A stretch of DNA of 14,715 bases from an uncultured Clostridia bacterium (GTDB taxonomy: Bacteria > Bacillota > Clostridia > Saccharofermentanales > Fastidiosipilaceae): assembly GCA_947253135.1 (NCBI GenBank), contig CAMXYS010000030.1, positions 1 through 14,715 on the forward strand. The letters run 5' to 3'. The position numbers and the translations under genes are program-made. Below are positions 6,697-14,667 of the stretch, piece after piece (position 1 is the stretch's first letter; each line of letters starts with the position of its first letter). The notes below the pieces were generated by a model that searched no databases, had not been told where the DNA came from, and saw only the letters and a program-made list of their open reading frames with translations.

Positions 6697-7215
6697 ATGA
6701 ACCCTTGGAATAATATTCCCCCGGACTATATTCAGCCGGACGACTTCAACGCCGTCATCGAAATCCCTAAAGGCAGCAAGCAAAAATATGAGGTTGATGA
6801 GCAAACAGGACTGCTGAAATTAGACCGTATCCTATTTACATCTACACACTACCCGGCCAACTACGGTTTTATTCCTCGCACGCTGGCCGATGATGGGGAC
6901 CCCTTGGACGTTCTGGTCCTTTGTTCAGAAGTGCTGGTGCCGCTCTGCCTGGTCCGTTGCTATCCTATCGGTATGATTTCCATGCGGGACAATAATAAAA
7001 TTGACGAGAAAATAATTGCGGTGCCCTTTAGCGACCCTCAAATGCACCACTACCAGGATATGGATGACCTCCCCAAGCATCTTTATACAGAGATGCACCA
7101 CTTTTTTACGGTCTACAAGGAGTTAGAGGGGATCCAGACGGACGTTTTGGATTTTGGTGACCGCGAAAAGGCCAGGCATACGGTGGCAGCTTGCTTGGCG
7201 GCTTTCAGCGACTAA
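6697..7215 (+). CDS. ppa: Inorganic pyrophosphatase, family I
   Basis: This soluble Mg-dependent enzyme hydrolyses pyrophosphate to two phosphates and pulls biosynthetic reactions forward. The product has 172 residues, close to the usual bacterial length. It shows the N-terminal substrate-binding stretch EIPKGSKQKYE (22-32), the metal-binding DDGDPLD motif (D66, D68, D71), D98 and D103-K105 in the MRDNNKIDEK stretch, and Y140-K141, all known active-site positions of the family. An in-frame ATG at 6634 would add 21 atypical residues and lies upstream of the predicted transcription start. The ATG at 6697 has GGAGG eight bases before it and begins with the typical MNPWNNIP sequence. The gene is monocistronic and converges on the hydroxypyruvate-isomerase-like gene. 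Confidence 0.96.
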   Translation: MNPWNNIPPDYIQPDDFNAVIEIPKGSKQKYEVDEQTGLLKLDRILFTSTHYPANYGFIPRTLADDGDPLDVLVLCSEVLVPLCLVRCYPIGMISMRDNNKIDEKIIAVPFSDPQMHHYQDMDDLPKHLYTEMHHFFTVYKELEGIQTDVLDFGDREKARHTVAACLAAFSD

Positions 7216-7242
7216 AAACACACCGAGGACTGTCGGGATATG

Positions 7243-7282
7243 AAAAACTCCCTGCCGGCCGCAATGGCCAACAGGGAGTTTT
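7243..7282. terminator. Bidirectional terminator between ppa and the isomerase gene
   Basis: AAAACTCCCTG and CAGGGAGTTTT form a perfect 11-bp stem, with an inner GGCC/GGCC pairing in the loop. T runs follow on both strands (TTTT on plus, TTTTT on minus). It sits between the two convergent stop codons and can serve both genes. Confidence 0.88.
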
Positions 7283-7303
7283 CCCAGCTTTTCCCTACAC
7301 CCT

Positions 7304-8092
7304 TTAAAACTGTGCCATGATTGCTTTCACTGCCGCCTCTGTCGTTGTTTCGGGGAACAGCTCAAAGCCGATCAAACCCTGGTAACCGGATTTGACCAGA
7401 CAAGCGTAAACAGCCGGATAATGAATCTCTCCAGTCCCCGGTTCATGACGGTCGGGGGCGTCAGCCACGTGAACATGGCCGATTTGGTCCGCATACCGCT
7501 TGATGTTGTCACACAAGCTACCTTCATTTAACTGCATATGGTAGACATCATAGAGAATCTTCAGACGAGGTGAGCCCACCATAGCTGTCAGCTCCGCTGC
7601 CATGCGAGTGGTGGTCAGGTAATTACCGACGTGGTCGGTTGTAATATTCAAACCCTCTAAATTGAGATTGACTTCAGCCTCCTCCGCCAGAGCGGCTGCC
7701 TTTTTTAAGTTTTCATACATGGTGCAAATCTTGACCGTATCAGACAAATCGCGGTAGTCATTTAAAATAACGCCGCCGTCACCCATCCCATTAGAGTGGA
7801 TGGTCACAGAACGAGACCCAACTTGCTTCGCAGCGGCCAAAGACTTTTTCAAAAAAGCCAAATAGGTTTCGCTTTGCTCCGGATCAATTAAGGAGAGGTC
7901 GGCATCTCCGTTGAAACCACTGATACCAACCCCGCAGGCGGTCGCCTTTTCTTTAATCAAGTCCAAATCCCGGTCTGTCCAAGACCAAAATTCGACAAAG
8001 TCAAAACCGTCTTGTTTAGCAGCCGCAAAGCGATCATAAAAATCCAATTCTGTATACATGGCATCGATACAGGCACTCAATTGAAACATCAT
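7304..8092 (-). CDS. Hydroxypyruvate isomerase family protein (TIM barrel)
   Basis: This 262-residue cytosolic sugar isomerase of the xylose-isomerase-like TIM-barrel superfamily is closest in sequence pattern to Hyi, which interconverts hydroxypyruvate and tartronate semialdehyde. Diagnostic stretches are DVYHMQLNEG (182-191) and the HEPGTGEIHYP segment (216-226). Likely metal and catalytic residues are E146, D182, H185, H208 and E244. The ATG follows AAGGAG by about 7 bases; a second ATG follows immediately. No glyoxylate-pathway gene (gcl, glxR, glycerate kinase) is nearby, so the actual substrate could be another keto-sugar, as in 2-oxo-tetronate isomerase relatives. The gene has a plausible promoter of its own at 8125-8154 and ends at the shared terminator. 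The family is secure; the substrate is not. Confidence 0.85.
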   Translation of the reverse strand: MMFQLSACIDAMYTELDFYDRFAAAKQDGFDFVEFWSWTDRDLDLIKEKATACGVGISGFNGDADLSLIDPEQSETYLAFLKKSLAAAKQVGSRSVTIHSNGMGDGGVILNDYRDLSDTVKICTMYENLKKAAALAEEAEVNLNLEGLNITTDHVGNYLTTTRMAAELTAMVGSPRLKILYDVYHMQLNEGSLCDNIKRYADQIGHVHVADAPDRHEPGTGEIHYPAVYACLVKSGYQGLIGFELFPETTTEAAVKAIMAQF

Positions 8093-8124
8093 TCTTTTGC
8101 TCCTTAAGCTAACAGCTTCATCCG

Positions 8125-8154
8125 GTATAAATCATCTTTGGCACATTCAATCAA
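8125..8154 (-). promoter_or_regulatory. Putative promoter of the isomerase gene
   Basis: On the minus strand TTGATT (8149-8154) and TTATAC (8125-8130) are 18 bases apart. The predicted start near 8118 lies about 26 bases before the ATG. Each hexamer has two mismatches. Confidence 0.4.
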
Positions 8155-8324
8155 CTTTTAGTTTATGAATCAAGGAAAAGGGCGATCTCCCCCCATTTTT
8201 CTCTAGATTGAAAAACAGGTGGCAACTTTTTTCTGGCAATGAGCAAAAACAAGCTTTATTTTGTCGCATTGTCTTAAGTAATGGGTGCGCAGCTTTCCTT
8301 TGTATTTTGCATTTTTTAAAAGGC

Positions 8325-8364
8325 AAAATACCCTTGCCTTTCAAAACGAAAGCTAGGGTATTTT
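8325..8364 (-). terminator. Terminator of the liv transporter operon
   Basis: AAAATACCCT and AGGGTATTTT form a 10-bp stem, with an inner CTTTC/GAAAG pairing. T-rich sequence follows on both strands (TATTTTGCCTTTT on minus). It lies 49 bases after the livF stop. A second inverted repeat (AGTTATT/AATAACT, about 8374-8402) lies between the stop and this hairpin. Confidence 0.75.
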
Positions 8365-8412
8365 TGTCGGAGTTATTCTAATTTTTGCGTTTGGCAATAA
8401 CTGCTTTTTCTC

Positions 8413-9174
8413 TCAATTAATCCCAGTATCTAAATTTAAATCTGCTCCTTCATCAGCCTCCATGCCTAGATAGCTAGCCTTTACGGCTGTATTTTCCCGT
8501 AAGGCAGAAGCCCTGTCTTCCAGAACAATCTCACCGGTCTGAAGCACATAGCCCCTGTCAGCTACCTTTAAGGCTGCATTTGAATTTTGTTCAATTAACA
8601 AGACAGGGATGCCTCGCTTTCGAATCGTTTCAATCGTTGTAAAAATATCTTTTATGACAAGCGGAGCCAGCCCCAATGAAGGCTCATCCATCATAATCAG
8701 TTTAGGATCCTGCATTAAAGCACGACCGACCGCCAGCATCTGCTGCTCGCCTCCGGATAACGTTTTTCCCTGCTGGTGGAGGCGCTCTTCCAACCTCGGA
8801 AACAAATTTAATACATCTTCTAAATCTGTTTTGATTTTAGTTGTATCTTTCCGTAAATAAGAGCCCATTTGTAGATTCTCCAAAACTGAGAGATTCCCAA
8901 AAACATGCCGACCTTCCAAGCACTGCGCTAGTCCCATGCCCGCTATCTCGTGCGACTTCGCTCCGTCAATCCGCTTTCCCATAAAACGAATTTGACCCTC
9001 CACAATTCCACGCACCAAACCGGAGGTAGCCCTTAGCGTTGTCGTTTTACCCGCCCCATTGGCGCCAATCATCGTTACAATTTCACCTTCAAATACTCGA
9101 AGTGAAATACCATGCAAAACTTTTATCTCACCATATGAAAAATGTAAATTATCAATTTCAAGAATTGCTGTCAC
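8413..9174 (-). CDS. livF: Branched-chain amino acid-type ABC importer, ATP-binding protein LivF
   Basis: This is one of the two cytoplasmic ATPases that drive the LivH-LivM channel. With the start chosen here it has 253 residues. Walker A is GANGAGKT (37-44), the ABC signature is LSGGEQQ (139-145), and Walker B is LIMMDEPSLGLAP. The switch position reads IEQN, with Gln in place of His, which is usual for LivF. The frame extends upstream to a GTG at 9195 overlapping the livG stop, but the AAGGAG inside that extension lies 10 bases before the GTG at 9174, and starting there removes seven residues the family lacks. The C-terminus runs about 14 residues past the usual YLG end in a mostly acidic tail. 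It is the last gene of the livHMGF unit. Confidence 0.93.
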   Translation of the reverse strand: MTAILEIDNLHFSYGEIKVLHGISLRVFEGEIVTMIGANGAGKTTTLRATSGLVRGIVEGQIRFMGKRIDGAKSHEIAGMGLAQCLEGRHVFGNLSVLENLQMGSYLRKDTTKIKTDLEDVLNLFPRLEERLHQQGKTLSGGEQQMLAVGRALMQDPKLIMMDEPSLGLAPLVIKDIFTTIETIRKRGIPVLLIEQNSNAALKVADRGYVLQTGEIVLEDRASALRENTAVKASYLGMEADEGADLNLDTGIN

Positions 9175-9191
9175 GTCTACCACACTCCTTT

Positions 9192-9953
9192 TCACGCCTC
9201 ATCATTACTTCCCAGATAAGCGTCTATTACAGCCGGATTTTTTTGAATCGCTACCGGCCCATCCAAAGCAAGCAAACGCCCATGATTTAATACGCAAACA
9301 CGATCACTGATTTTCATCACAACTGCCATATCATGCTCCACTAAAAGCACTGTGATCCCCATCTGATTAATCGCCTTGATTGTTTTATTCAGTTCTATTT
9401 TTTCTTGATGATTCATGCCGGCCGCAGGCTCATCAAGCAAAATAAGCTGCGGGTCAGAAGCAATGGCTCGAGCAATCTCTAAACGTCTTTGCTCCCCGTA
9501 AGAAAGGCCGGAAGCCGGCCAGGCTGCCTTCGCCCCTAAATCTACGGTATCTAAAATCTGTCTGCTTTTTTCTTCAATCGCCCGCTCTTCTTTACGTTGA
9601 CCGGGAGTCCTGAAAATTGAACTAAAAAGTCCCTTTTTACTTTGTGAATGGCACCCAACCATAACATTTTCCAAGACAGACATTTTTTTAAACAAGTTTA
9701 TGTTTTGATAGGTTCTGGAAATACCTAGGTGATTTACCTGCCAGGGTCTTTTTCCATCAATTCTCTGTCCTTGAAATTCAATTGTGCCGGCAGTCGGCTT
9801 ATAAACACCCGATATCAAATTGAAGGTTGTTGTTTTTCCGGCTCCATTAGGGCCAATTAACCCAAAAATTTCACCTTTTTTTATTTCAAATGATACATCG
9901 TTAACGGCAACCAGGCCGCCAAATCGAATTGTCAGGCCTTTAACGCTCAGCAT
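9192..9953 (-). CDS. livG: Branched-chain amino acid-type ABC importer, ATP-binding protein LivG
   Basis: This is the second ATPase of the importer, paired with LivF on the cytoplasmic face of LivH-LivM. Over its 253 residues it carries Walker A GPNGAGKT (34-41), a Q-loop glutamine near residue 83, the LivG-type signature LSYGEQ (150-155), Walker B LILLDEP (170-176) and the switch histidine in LVEHD (H207). All catalytic parts are present. The ATG follows GGGAGG by 6 bases and overlaps the end of livM by 14 bases, so translation is probably coupled. Between the Q-loop and signature it has the long helical insertion typical of LivG. Confidence 0.95.
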   Translation of the reverse strand: MLSVKGLTIRFGGLVAVNDVSFEIKKGEIFGLIGPNGAGKTTTFNLISGVYKPTAGTIEFQGQRIDGKRPWQVNHLGISRTYQNINLFKKMSVLENVMVGCHSQSKKGLFSSIFRTPGQRKEERAIEEKSRQILDTVDLGAKAAWPASGLSYGEQRRLEIARAIASDPQLILLDEPAAGMNHQEKIELNKTIKAINQMGITVLLVEHDMAVVMKISDRVCVLNHGRLLALDGPVAIQKNPAVIDAYLGSNDEA

Positions 9954-10953
9954 GTCGGGCCTCCCTTCTCTGCTTAAACTTGTCTATGAATTTTTTTATC
10001 AAACCAATTACACCATTTGGCATGAAGAACAAAACAAGCAGAATGAATGCTGCATATACCAGCATCTGATATCGAACAAGACTTTGTAGAACCTCGGTCA
10101 CAACAACTAAAATGAAAGACCCGACCAATGGACCTGTGATGGTTGCGATGCCACCAAATAAAAGTTCTGTCATAAACATGTTGGATGTCGTCGCATTGAA
10201 CGTATCTGGGCTGATAAATCCCATCAAGTGAGCATACAAGGCACCTGCAAATCCACATAGAAAAGCACTCAAAGCAAAGGCTAAAACCTTATAGTAGCGA
10301 ACATTAATGCCCATGCCATCAGCAGCTGCCGTATTTTCACGAATAGCAATGAAGGCACGACCAATGCGAGAACGAATTAAATTCGCCTTCAAAACCAAGA
10401 ATAAGCACAGCAAAATCGCCGCCAAAATGAAAAATCTAAATGGCGTGTTAAAATCCAAGCCAAACAAGCGAATGGGTGGAATCGAACTAATACCTGTAAA
10501 TCCATTTGTTAACTTAGTCGTAATTGAAATAATGATGAATACCATCTGGCCAAAAGCAATAGTCAGCAAGGATAAAAAGTGCTTAACCAAACGTGAGGCT
10601 GGAAATGCAATAATCGCTCCAACCAAGGCGGATAGTAAAGCACCAGCCAAGACACTTAACCACACCGGTAGACCTGCTCTTATACTCAATAATGTTGACC
10701 CGTAAGAACCAATTGCATACAGACCTGCGTGTCCAAAAGAAATTTGTCCAGTGTAGCCAAACAAAATATCTAAACCAGTAACAGCAATCGCATGGATACA
10801 GGTAAAACACAAAACTAAAGCCAAGTAACGCTGAGGCAACATAATAGCAAGAATCGCCGCTATAATGGCCAGACCCACAAAATGACTTGCCTTGAAGCGC
10901 CTTTCTTTAGATAAAAAATTGCTCTTATGAGTGAATTTATTTAGTTGACTCAT
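9940..10953 (-). CDS. livM: Branched-chain amino acid-type ABC importer, permease LivM
   Basis: This 337-residue inner-membrane permease forms the channel together with LivH. It is strongly hydrophobic with eight or more likely membrane segments. The family signature is GYTGQISFGHAGLYAIGSYG, near residues 67-86. A polar N-terminus of about 25 residues precedes the first membrane helix. The ATG overlaps the livH stop as ATGA, a standard coupling junction, and the gene overlaps livG by 14 bases. The C-terminus is basic and cytoplasmic, as usual. Confidence 0.95.
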   Translation of the reverse strand: MSQLNKFTHKSNFLSKERRFKASHFVGLAIIAAILAIMLPQRYLALVLCFTCIHAIAVTGLDILFGYTGQISFGHAGLYAIGSYGSTLLSIRAGLPVWLSVLAGALLSALVGAIIAFPASRLVKHFLSLLTIAFGQMVFIIISITTKLTNGFTGISSIPPIRLFGLDFNTPFRFFILAAILLCLFLVLKANLIRSRIGRAFIAIRENTAAADGMGINVRYYKVLAFALSAFLCGFAGALYAHLMGFISPDTFNATTSNMFMTELLFGGIATITGPLVGSFILVVVTEVLQSLVRYQMLVYAAFILLVLFFMPNGVIGLIKKFIDKFKQRREARHAER

Positions 10954-11822
10954 GACTCAATGACCTCCTCATTAAAAATACCCCGAGGCATAAAGACCAT
11001 AGCCAAAATTAAAACTGCAAAAACAATGACATCTTTATATGCTGAAGAAATATAGGCCGATACAAAAGTCTCTAAAAAACCAACTGTTAAGCCTCCTACA
11101 ATTGCGCCATACATATTGCCGTAGCCGCCTATAACGGCACCCGCAAAGGCTTTCTGCCCTATCATGGCACCCATTGTCGTGTAAACACCAAAAATCGGCC
11201 CAACCACAACACCAACTGCTCCGGCTAGCATGGCTGATAGCCCCCAGGCGACTCCCTTTGTCAAAGGTACATTAATCCCTAGAGCGCCGGCAGCAATTTC
11301 ATCCTGAGCGGCAGCCCGCATAGATGTTCCGAATTTAGATTTTGTCATAAAAATCTGTAATAGAATCATAGCTATGGCAGCAACGCCCAGCGCCATCAGG
11401 CTTTCAGGCACTAAAGATATTGAGCCGAATTTGATACTTTTCACACCAAAGATAGGTGGAAATTGTAATACATAACTCCCCCAGGTTAACATGGCTCCAT
11501 TTTGCATTAGCATGGAAATGGCGATCGTACACAAAATAATGTATACGACCTGTGCGCCCTTTTTCAAAAGTTTTGTCACAAGCAAACGTTCAATTAGAAA
11601 GCCCAAAAGAAACATAACGCCCATGGTTAAAAACAAGGCTATTGCAAAAGGGATACGTAAAACCTTATAAAAGGTAAGACCTAAAAAAGCCCCCAACATC
11701 AGCATGTCACCTTGTGCTAAAGACATGAGTCCTGAAGCCTTGTATATTAGGCCATACCCGATGCCCACCACTCCGTACACGCTGCCGATCATTAAGGCAC
11801 CGAGAATGAGCTGTACAATCAT
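10950..11822 (-). CDS. livH: Branched-chain amino acid-type ABC importer, permease LivH
   Basis: This 290-residue inner-membrane permease partners LivM. It is hydrophobic throughout, and near residues 25-47 it has the LivH-type signature GLIYKASGLMSLAQGDMLMLGAF. Further conserved Gly/Ala-rich segments include GAVIGGYGNMYGAIVGG. The ATG follows AAGGA by about 8 bases. It is the first gene of the tightly overlapping livHMGF group and starts about 105 bases after the livK stop, beyond a strong terminator. Its expression therefore depends either on read-through from livK or on a weak internal promoter (11840-11868). Confidence 0.95.
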   Translation of the reverse strand: MIVQLILGALMIGSVYGVVGIGYGLIYKASGLMSLAQGDMLMLGAFLGLTFYKVLRIPFAIALFLTMGVMFLLGFLIERLLVTKLLKKGAQVVYIILCTIAISMLMQNGAMLTWGSYVLQFPPIFGVKSIKFGSISLVPESLMALGVAAIAMILLQIFMTKSKFGTSMRAAAQDEIAAGALGINVPLTKGVAWGLSAMLAGAVGVVVGPIFGVYTTMGAMIGQKAFAGAVIGGYGNMYGAIVGGLTVGFLETFVSAYISSAYKDVIVFAVLILAMVFMPRGIFNEEVIES

Positions 11823-11839
11823 ATCTTTTTCCTTACTTC

Positions 11840-11868
11840 TTTATGCGAACATCGACCACAGCGGCCAA
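11840..11868 (-). promoter_or_regulatory. Possible internal promoter before livH
   Basis: On the minus strand TTGGCC (11863-11868) and CATAAA (11840-11845) are 17 bases apart, between the livK terminator and livH. Both hexamers are imperfect. It would give livHMGF its own transcript. Confidence 0.28.
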
Positions 11869-11880
11869 TCATGTTTTATC

Positions 11881-11919
11881 AAAAAATCCGGCAGCCGGGT
11901 TGACTTCATCGGCTGCCGG
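11881..11919 (-). terminator. Terminator between livK and livHMGF
   Basis: On the minus strand CCGGCAGCCG and CGGCTGCCGG form a 10-bp GC-rich stem with a 12-base loop, followed by ATTTTTT. It begins 9 bases after the livK stop codon. Partial read-through would make the binding protein more abundant than the membrane and ATPase parts, a common arrangement. Confidence 0.9.
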
Positions 11920-11927
11920 CTGATTTA

Positions 11928-13172
11928 TTATTTATCCGGATTTTCTGCACGCCAACTTTCAAAAGGAAGGTGCTTACCGCCTTGGATAATAAATGTTTTT
12001 GCTTCCTTCAGGCCATCTCCTGTCGCTTCGCTAAAATCATATGTCCCCTGGGTTAGTTCAACCCCTTTCAGATTGACGAATGCTTCGCGAATAGACTCCG
12101 GATCATTAATGTCCTTGCAAGTTTTTAAAGCCTCAGCAATTAAGCGAACACCATCGTACCCACGATAGACGACATCCGAAATCGGCATCGAGCCATACTC
12201 ATCAACAAAGGCTTGTAGCATCTTCTTCTCAATCTCATTTGTTGCATCTTCAACACTTGCAGGTACAACAGCCGCCGAACCGAAAATAACATTATCCGCT
12301 TCTTCACCGGCGACATTCAGTAAGTCCGTTACACCCATTGCTTCAGGTCCATAAATATAGCCTTCATAGCCATTCCGACGGAACTGTTTGATGGCTAAGG
12401 CCGACTCATTCGTCATACCATAAATCAAAACACCATCAGGATTCGCGTTGATAATTTTAGCAATCTGCCCAGTATAATCCGTATCAGTCGCTTGGTACTT
12501 TTCTTCAGCTACAACCTTAATGTCATCGCCCATCAAAGCCTTAAAACTTTTAATTCCGGATTCACCATTTTCTGCAGCTACACTGAGAATACCAATCGTT
12601 TTGACGCCCATTTCTTTCATACCTTTAACGGCAGCGGCATTGGGTAATTCGCCATTAGCAGTGCCTCTAAAAAGATATTTATAATTGGCATTCGTGTAAG
12701 TAGGACTGGTACCGGCACCAACTTGTAAAACTTTTGCTTTCTCCGTAACTTCAACAGTTCCCAAAATATTCGGTGACGAGTTCGACCCCACCATTGCTTT
12801 TACTTTATCAACGTCAACTAAACGAGTAACTGCCTTCAAGGCACCTTCGGGATTAGACTTATCATCATAAACCACCAACTCAAGCTGTTTGCCATTGATG
12901 CCTCCGGCCTCATTTACTTCTTTGATGGCAATCTGCGCACCCTTATCCAGCATTTCGCCGGCAATCGCATTGGGACCGGTAATCGTTCCATAAAGACCGA
13001 TCCGGATTGTCTCGCTGTCTGCAGCCTTTTGAGCCCCTTTATCACCCTCTGCCTCTTTTTCCGTTTGTTTGGCAGCTCCGCCTTTTCCCCCATCAACAGG
13101 TTCATCTGAGGAGCACCCTGCAATTGAGAAACCCATTAAGGCTACCAACCCTATTGCTATCCATCTCTTCAC
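11928..13172 (-). CDS. livK: Substrate-binding lipoprotein of the Liv-type ABC importer
   Basis: This extracellular lipid-anchored receptor captures the substrate, probably Leu/Ile/Val, and delivers it to LivH-LivM. I place the start at a GTG (13172) with GGAGGG five bases before it. The product then begins MKRWIAIGLVALMGFSIAGC, a classic lipoprotein signal peptide with lipobox and lipid-accepting C20. A longer in-frame ATG at 13211 would add a polar, signal-disrupting 13 residues. A Gly/Glu/Lys/Ala linker follows (about 21-55), then a type I periplasmic-binding fold opening IRIGLYGTITGP and containing ligand-loop-like GSNSSPNI and VGAGTSP stretches. Length is 414 residues. Relatives bind amides, urea or aromatic amino acids, so the ligand is inferred. 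Confidence 0.93.
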   Translation of the reverse strand: MKRWIAIGLVALMGFSIAGCSSDEPVDGGKGGAAKQTEKEAEGDKGAQKAADSETIRIGLYGTITGPNAIAGEMLDKGAQIAIKEVNEAGGINGKQLELVVYDDKSNPEGALKAVTRLVDVDKVKAMVGSNSSPNILGTVEVTEKAKVLQVGAGTSPTYTNANYKYLFRGTANGELPNAAAVKGMKEMGVKTIGILSVAAENGESGIKSFKALMGDDIKVVAEEKYQATDTDYTGQIAKIINANPDGVLIYGMTNESALAIKQFRRNGYEGYIYGPEAMGVTDLLNVAGEEADNVIFGSAAVVPASVEDATNEIEKKMLQAFVDEYGSMPISDVVYRGYDGVRLIAEALKTCKDINDPESIREAFVNLKGVELTQGTYDFSEATGDGLKEAKTFIIQGGKHLPFESWRAENPDK

Positions 13173-13407
13173 TTTTTCCCTCCGTTCATGCGGCTTTAAC
13201 CGTTGACTCACATTGTGACTTGTAGGATCATATGAATGCGGTCAAAGCTTCTGCTAAACTGTTCGTGCTTTAATCTTGGCAAAGCGAACCCAATTTTCAT
13301 TGTCTTTACGCTGCGACTTTTTTAACTTAAGTCGTTTTTTCGAGCAGTTTCAGACTTGTTTTATAATTTTTATTGGGTTTTGTAAATTTATTCAGGAAGT
13401 GTGAGCT
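13173..13407. other. Divergent control region between livK and the sensor kinase
   Basis: On the plus strand TATAAT (13362-13367), with a weak TTCGAG at 17 bases upstream, is a plausible kinase promoter; the predicted start is near 13374. Just upstream lies CGACTT-N9-AAGTCG followed by TTTTTT (about 13315-13341), which could be a weak plus-strand terminator or an operator overlapping the promoter. I find no convincing livK promoter and no T-box or known riboswitch motif. Confidence 0.5.
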
Positions 13408-14667
13408 ATGAACCGCCTTTTTCCCAGATTGAAAAAAACATCCTTACAGAACCGTCTTATTTTAATTGCAATTGTCTTTCTTATTCTGCCAACCTTCATC
13501 GGCCAAAACGCTATTCTATTTACTTCAATGCAACAACTAGCCGGCAAACAAGCGGTTCAAACTGTCCACAGTGAATTAAACACAGCTTCAAACCAAATTA
13601 ACAACCTCTTTTCAGGTTTAAGATCAGTTTCCAATTTGGTTGCACAAGACACTGGTATTGAAAGATACATAGAGGATTGCCGAACACTAAAGGAGAGTGA
13701 CGCTCTAGATCAAACAATCTCTTCTCCCACTTCTAATCCACTTAGTAAATACCGCTCCGGCATTGGTGAACCTTCCATTTCAATGCATCTCCTGACAATT
13801 GACGGCCTACTGATAAACGAGAACAGCATGCACTTTCGTCAACCTTCCAGCTGGCAAAAATTGGCTCCCTTTGTGCGTACTTTTCAATATCCTTACCGCT
13901 CCCCCATCGTGCAAAACCAAGAGCTAAACGCCCTACTAGGTATTTCAGACGACTGCATCACACTCGTCAAACGAGCCAATTTTAATAACAAAAAAGGATA
14001 CTGGTTTTTGTTATCCATGCCGATTCGCCTCCTGGAAAAAATGCTCTACCCTCAATTAAGCAGCAACCAAAATCTCTATATCATCTCAAACCAATCTGAC
14101 CTGCTACTGTCAATCAAACAGCTTAACTTGTCGGATGAAAAGATATTATCCGCAAACTATCAAATCTATAGTCAAGGCATTGAACATTTTGCAGCCGGAC
14201 GGGAGAGCTATTTAATTAACTACACAACGACACCGGAAACCCATTGGACTCTAGTATTAGTTTCTAACCCCCATAATTTTTACCGACCTGTTTACCAAAA
14301 TTATTTAAAATACGCCTGTGTTTCACTCTTAGTTGCGCTCGTGCTGGCCTTTACATTAAAGAAATTAATTCCAAAAGCCCTACGGCCTCTCCGCTCTTTG
14401 GCGGATGGTATGAGATCTGTTATTAGTGGAAATTTAGATAGCCGATTAGCTGTCAGCAGCCAGGATGAAATCGGTTTTTTAAGCAAACAATTTAATATCA
14501 TGCTAGATGCTATGAAAAACATGGTAAATACAATCTACAACGAGCAAAATAAAAAAAGAAAAACGGAGATTGCCCTGTTACAAAATCAAATCAATCCGCA
14601 TTTTTTGTATAACACACTTGCCGCTATCCGCTATTTAAATATGAGTAATAATCTCGAAGATGTAGAT
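13408..14667 (+). CDS. Sensor histidine kinase, LytS/YesM type (3' truncated by contig end)
   Basis: This membrane sensor kinase would phosphorylate a response regulator that is not in the window. The 420 genuine residues show a basic N-terminus, membrane helix 1 (about 17-38), an extracellular sensor of about 260 residues (possibly Cache-like), membrane helix 2 (about 302-317), a HAMP domain (about 319-372) and the start of a His_kinase domain with QNQINPHFLYNTL, whose phospho-acceptor is H398. The rest of that domain and the ATPase domain are missing because real sequence stops at 14667. The apparent tail SLIHISEPTRRPG and stop codon are translated adapter. AGGAAG precedes the ATG. The gene diverges from livK, so it may sense nutrients and control the importer. 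This is inference only. Confidence 0.9.

Larger units (their letters stand above)
8093..8412. other. Intergenic region between livF and the isomerase gene
   Basis: This AT-rich stretch holds the livF terminator on its left-gene side and a putative isomerase promoter near 8125-8154. A short TTG-started frame at 8147-8344 overlaps the terminator, has no ribosome binding site and is not credible. Between about 8160 and 8320 I see no gene or recognisable RNA. Confidence 0.6.

Noticed and set aside
8147..8344. 65-codon minus-strand frame between livF and the isomerase gene
   Set aside because: It has a TTG start with no ribosome binding site, overlaps the livF terminator and has no recognisable protein features.
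13173..13211. Longer livK start at the ATG at 13211
   Set aside because: The GTG at 13172 has a strong GGAGGG and gives a perfect lipoprotein signal peptide.
13250..13310. Possible CodY-like AATTTTC motif upstream of livK
   Set aside because: Only one half matches; the other half has too many mismatches to support a CodY site.
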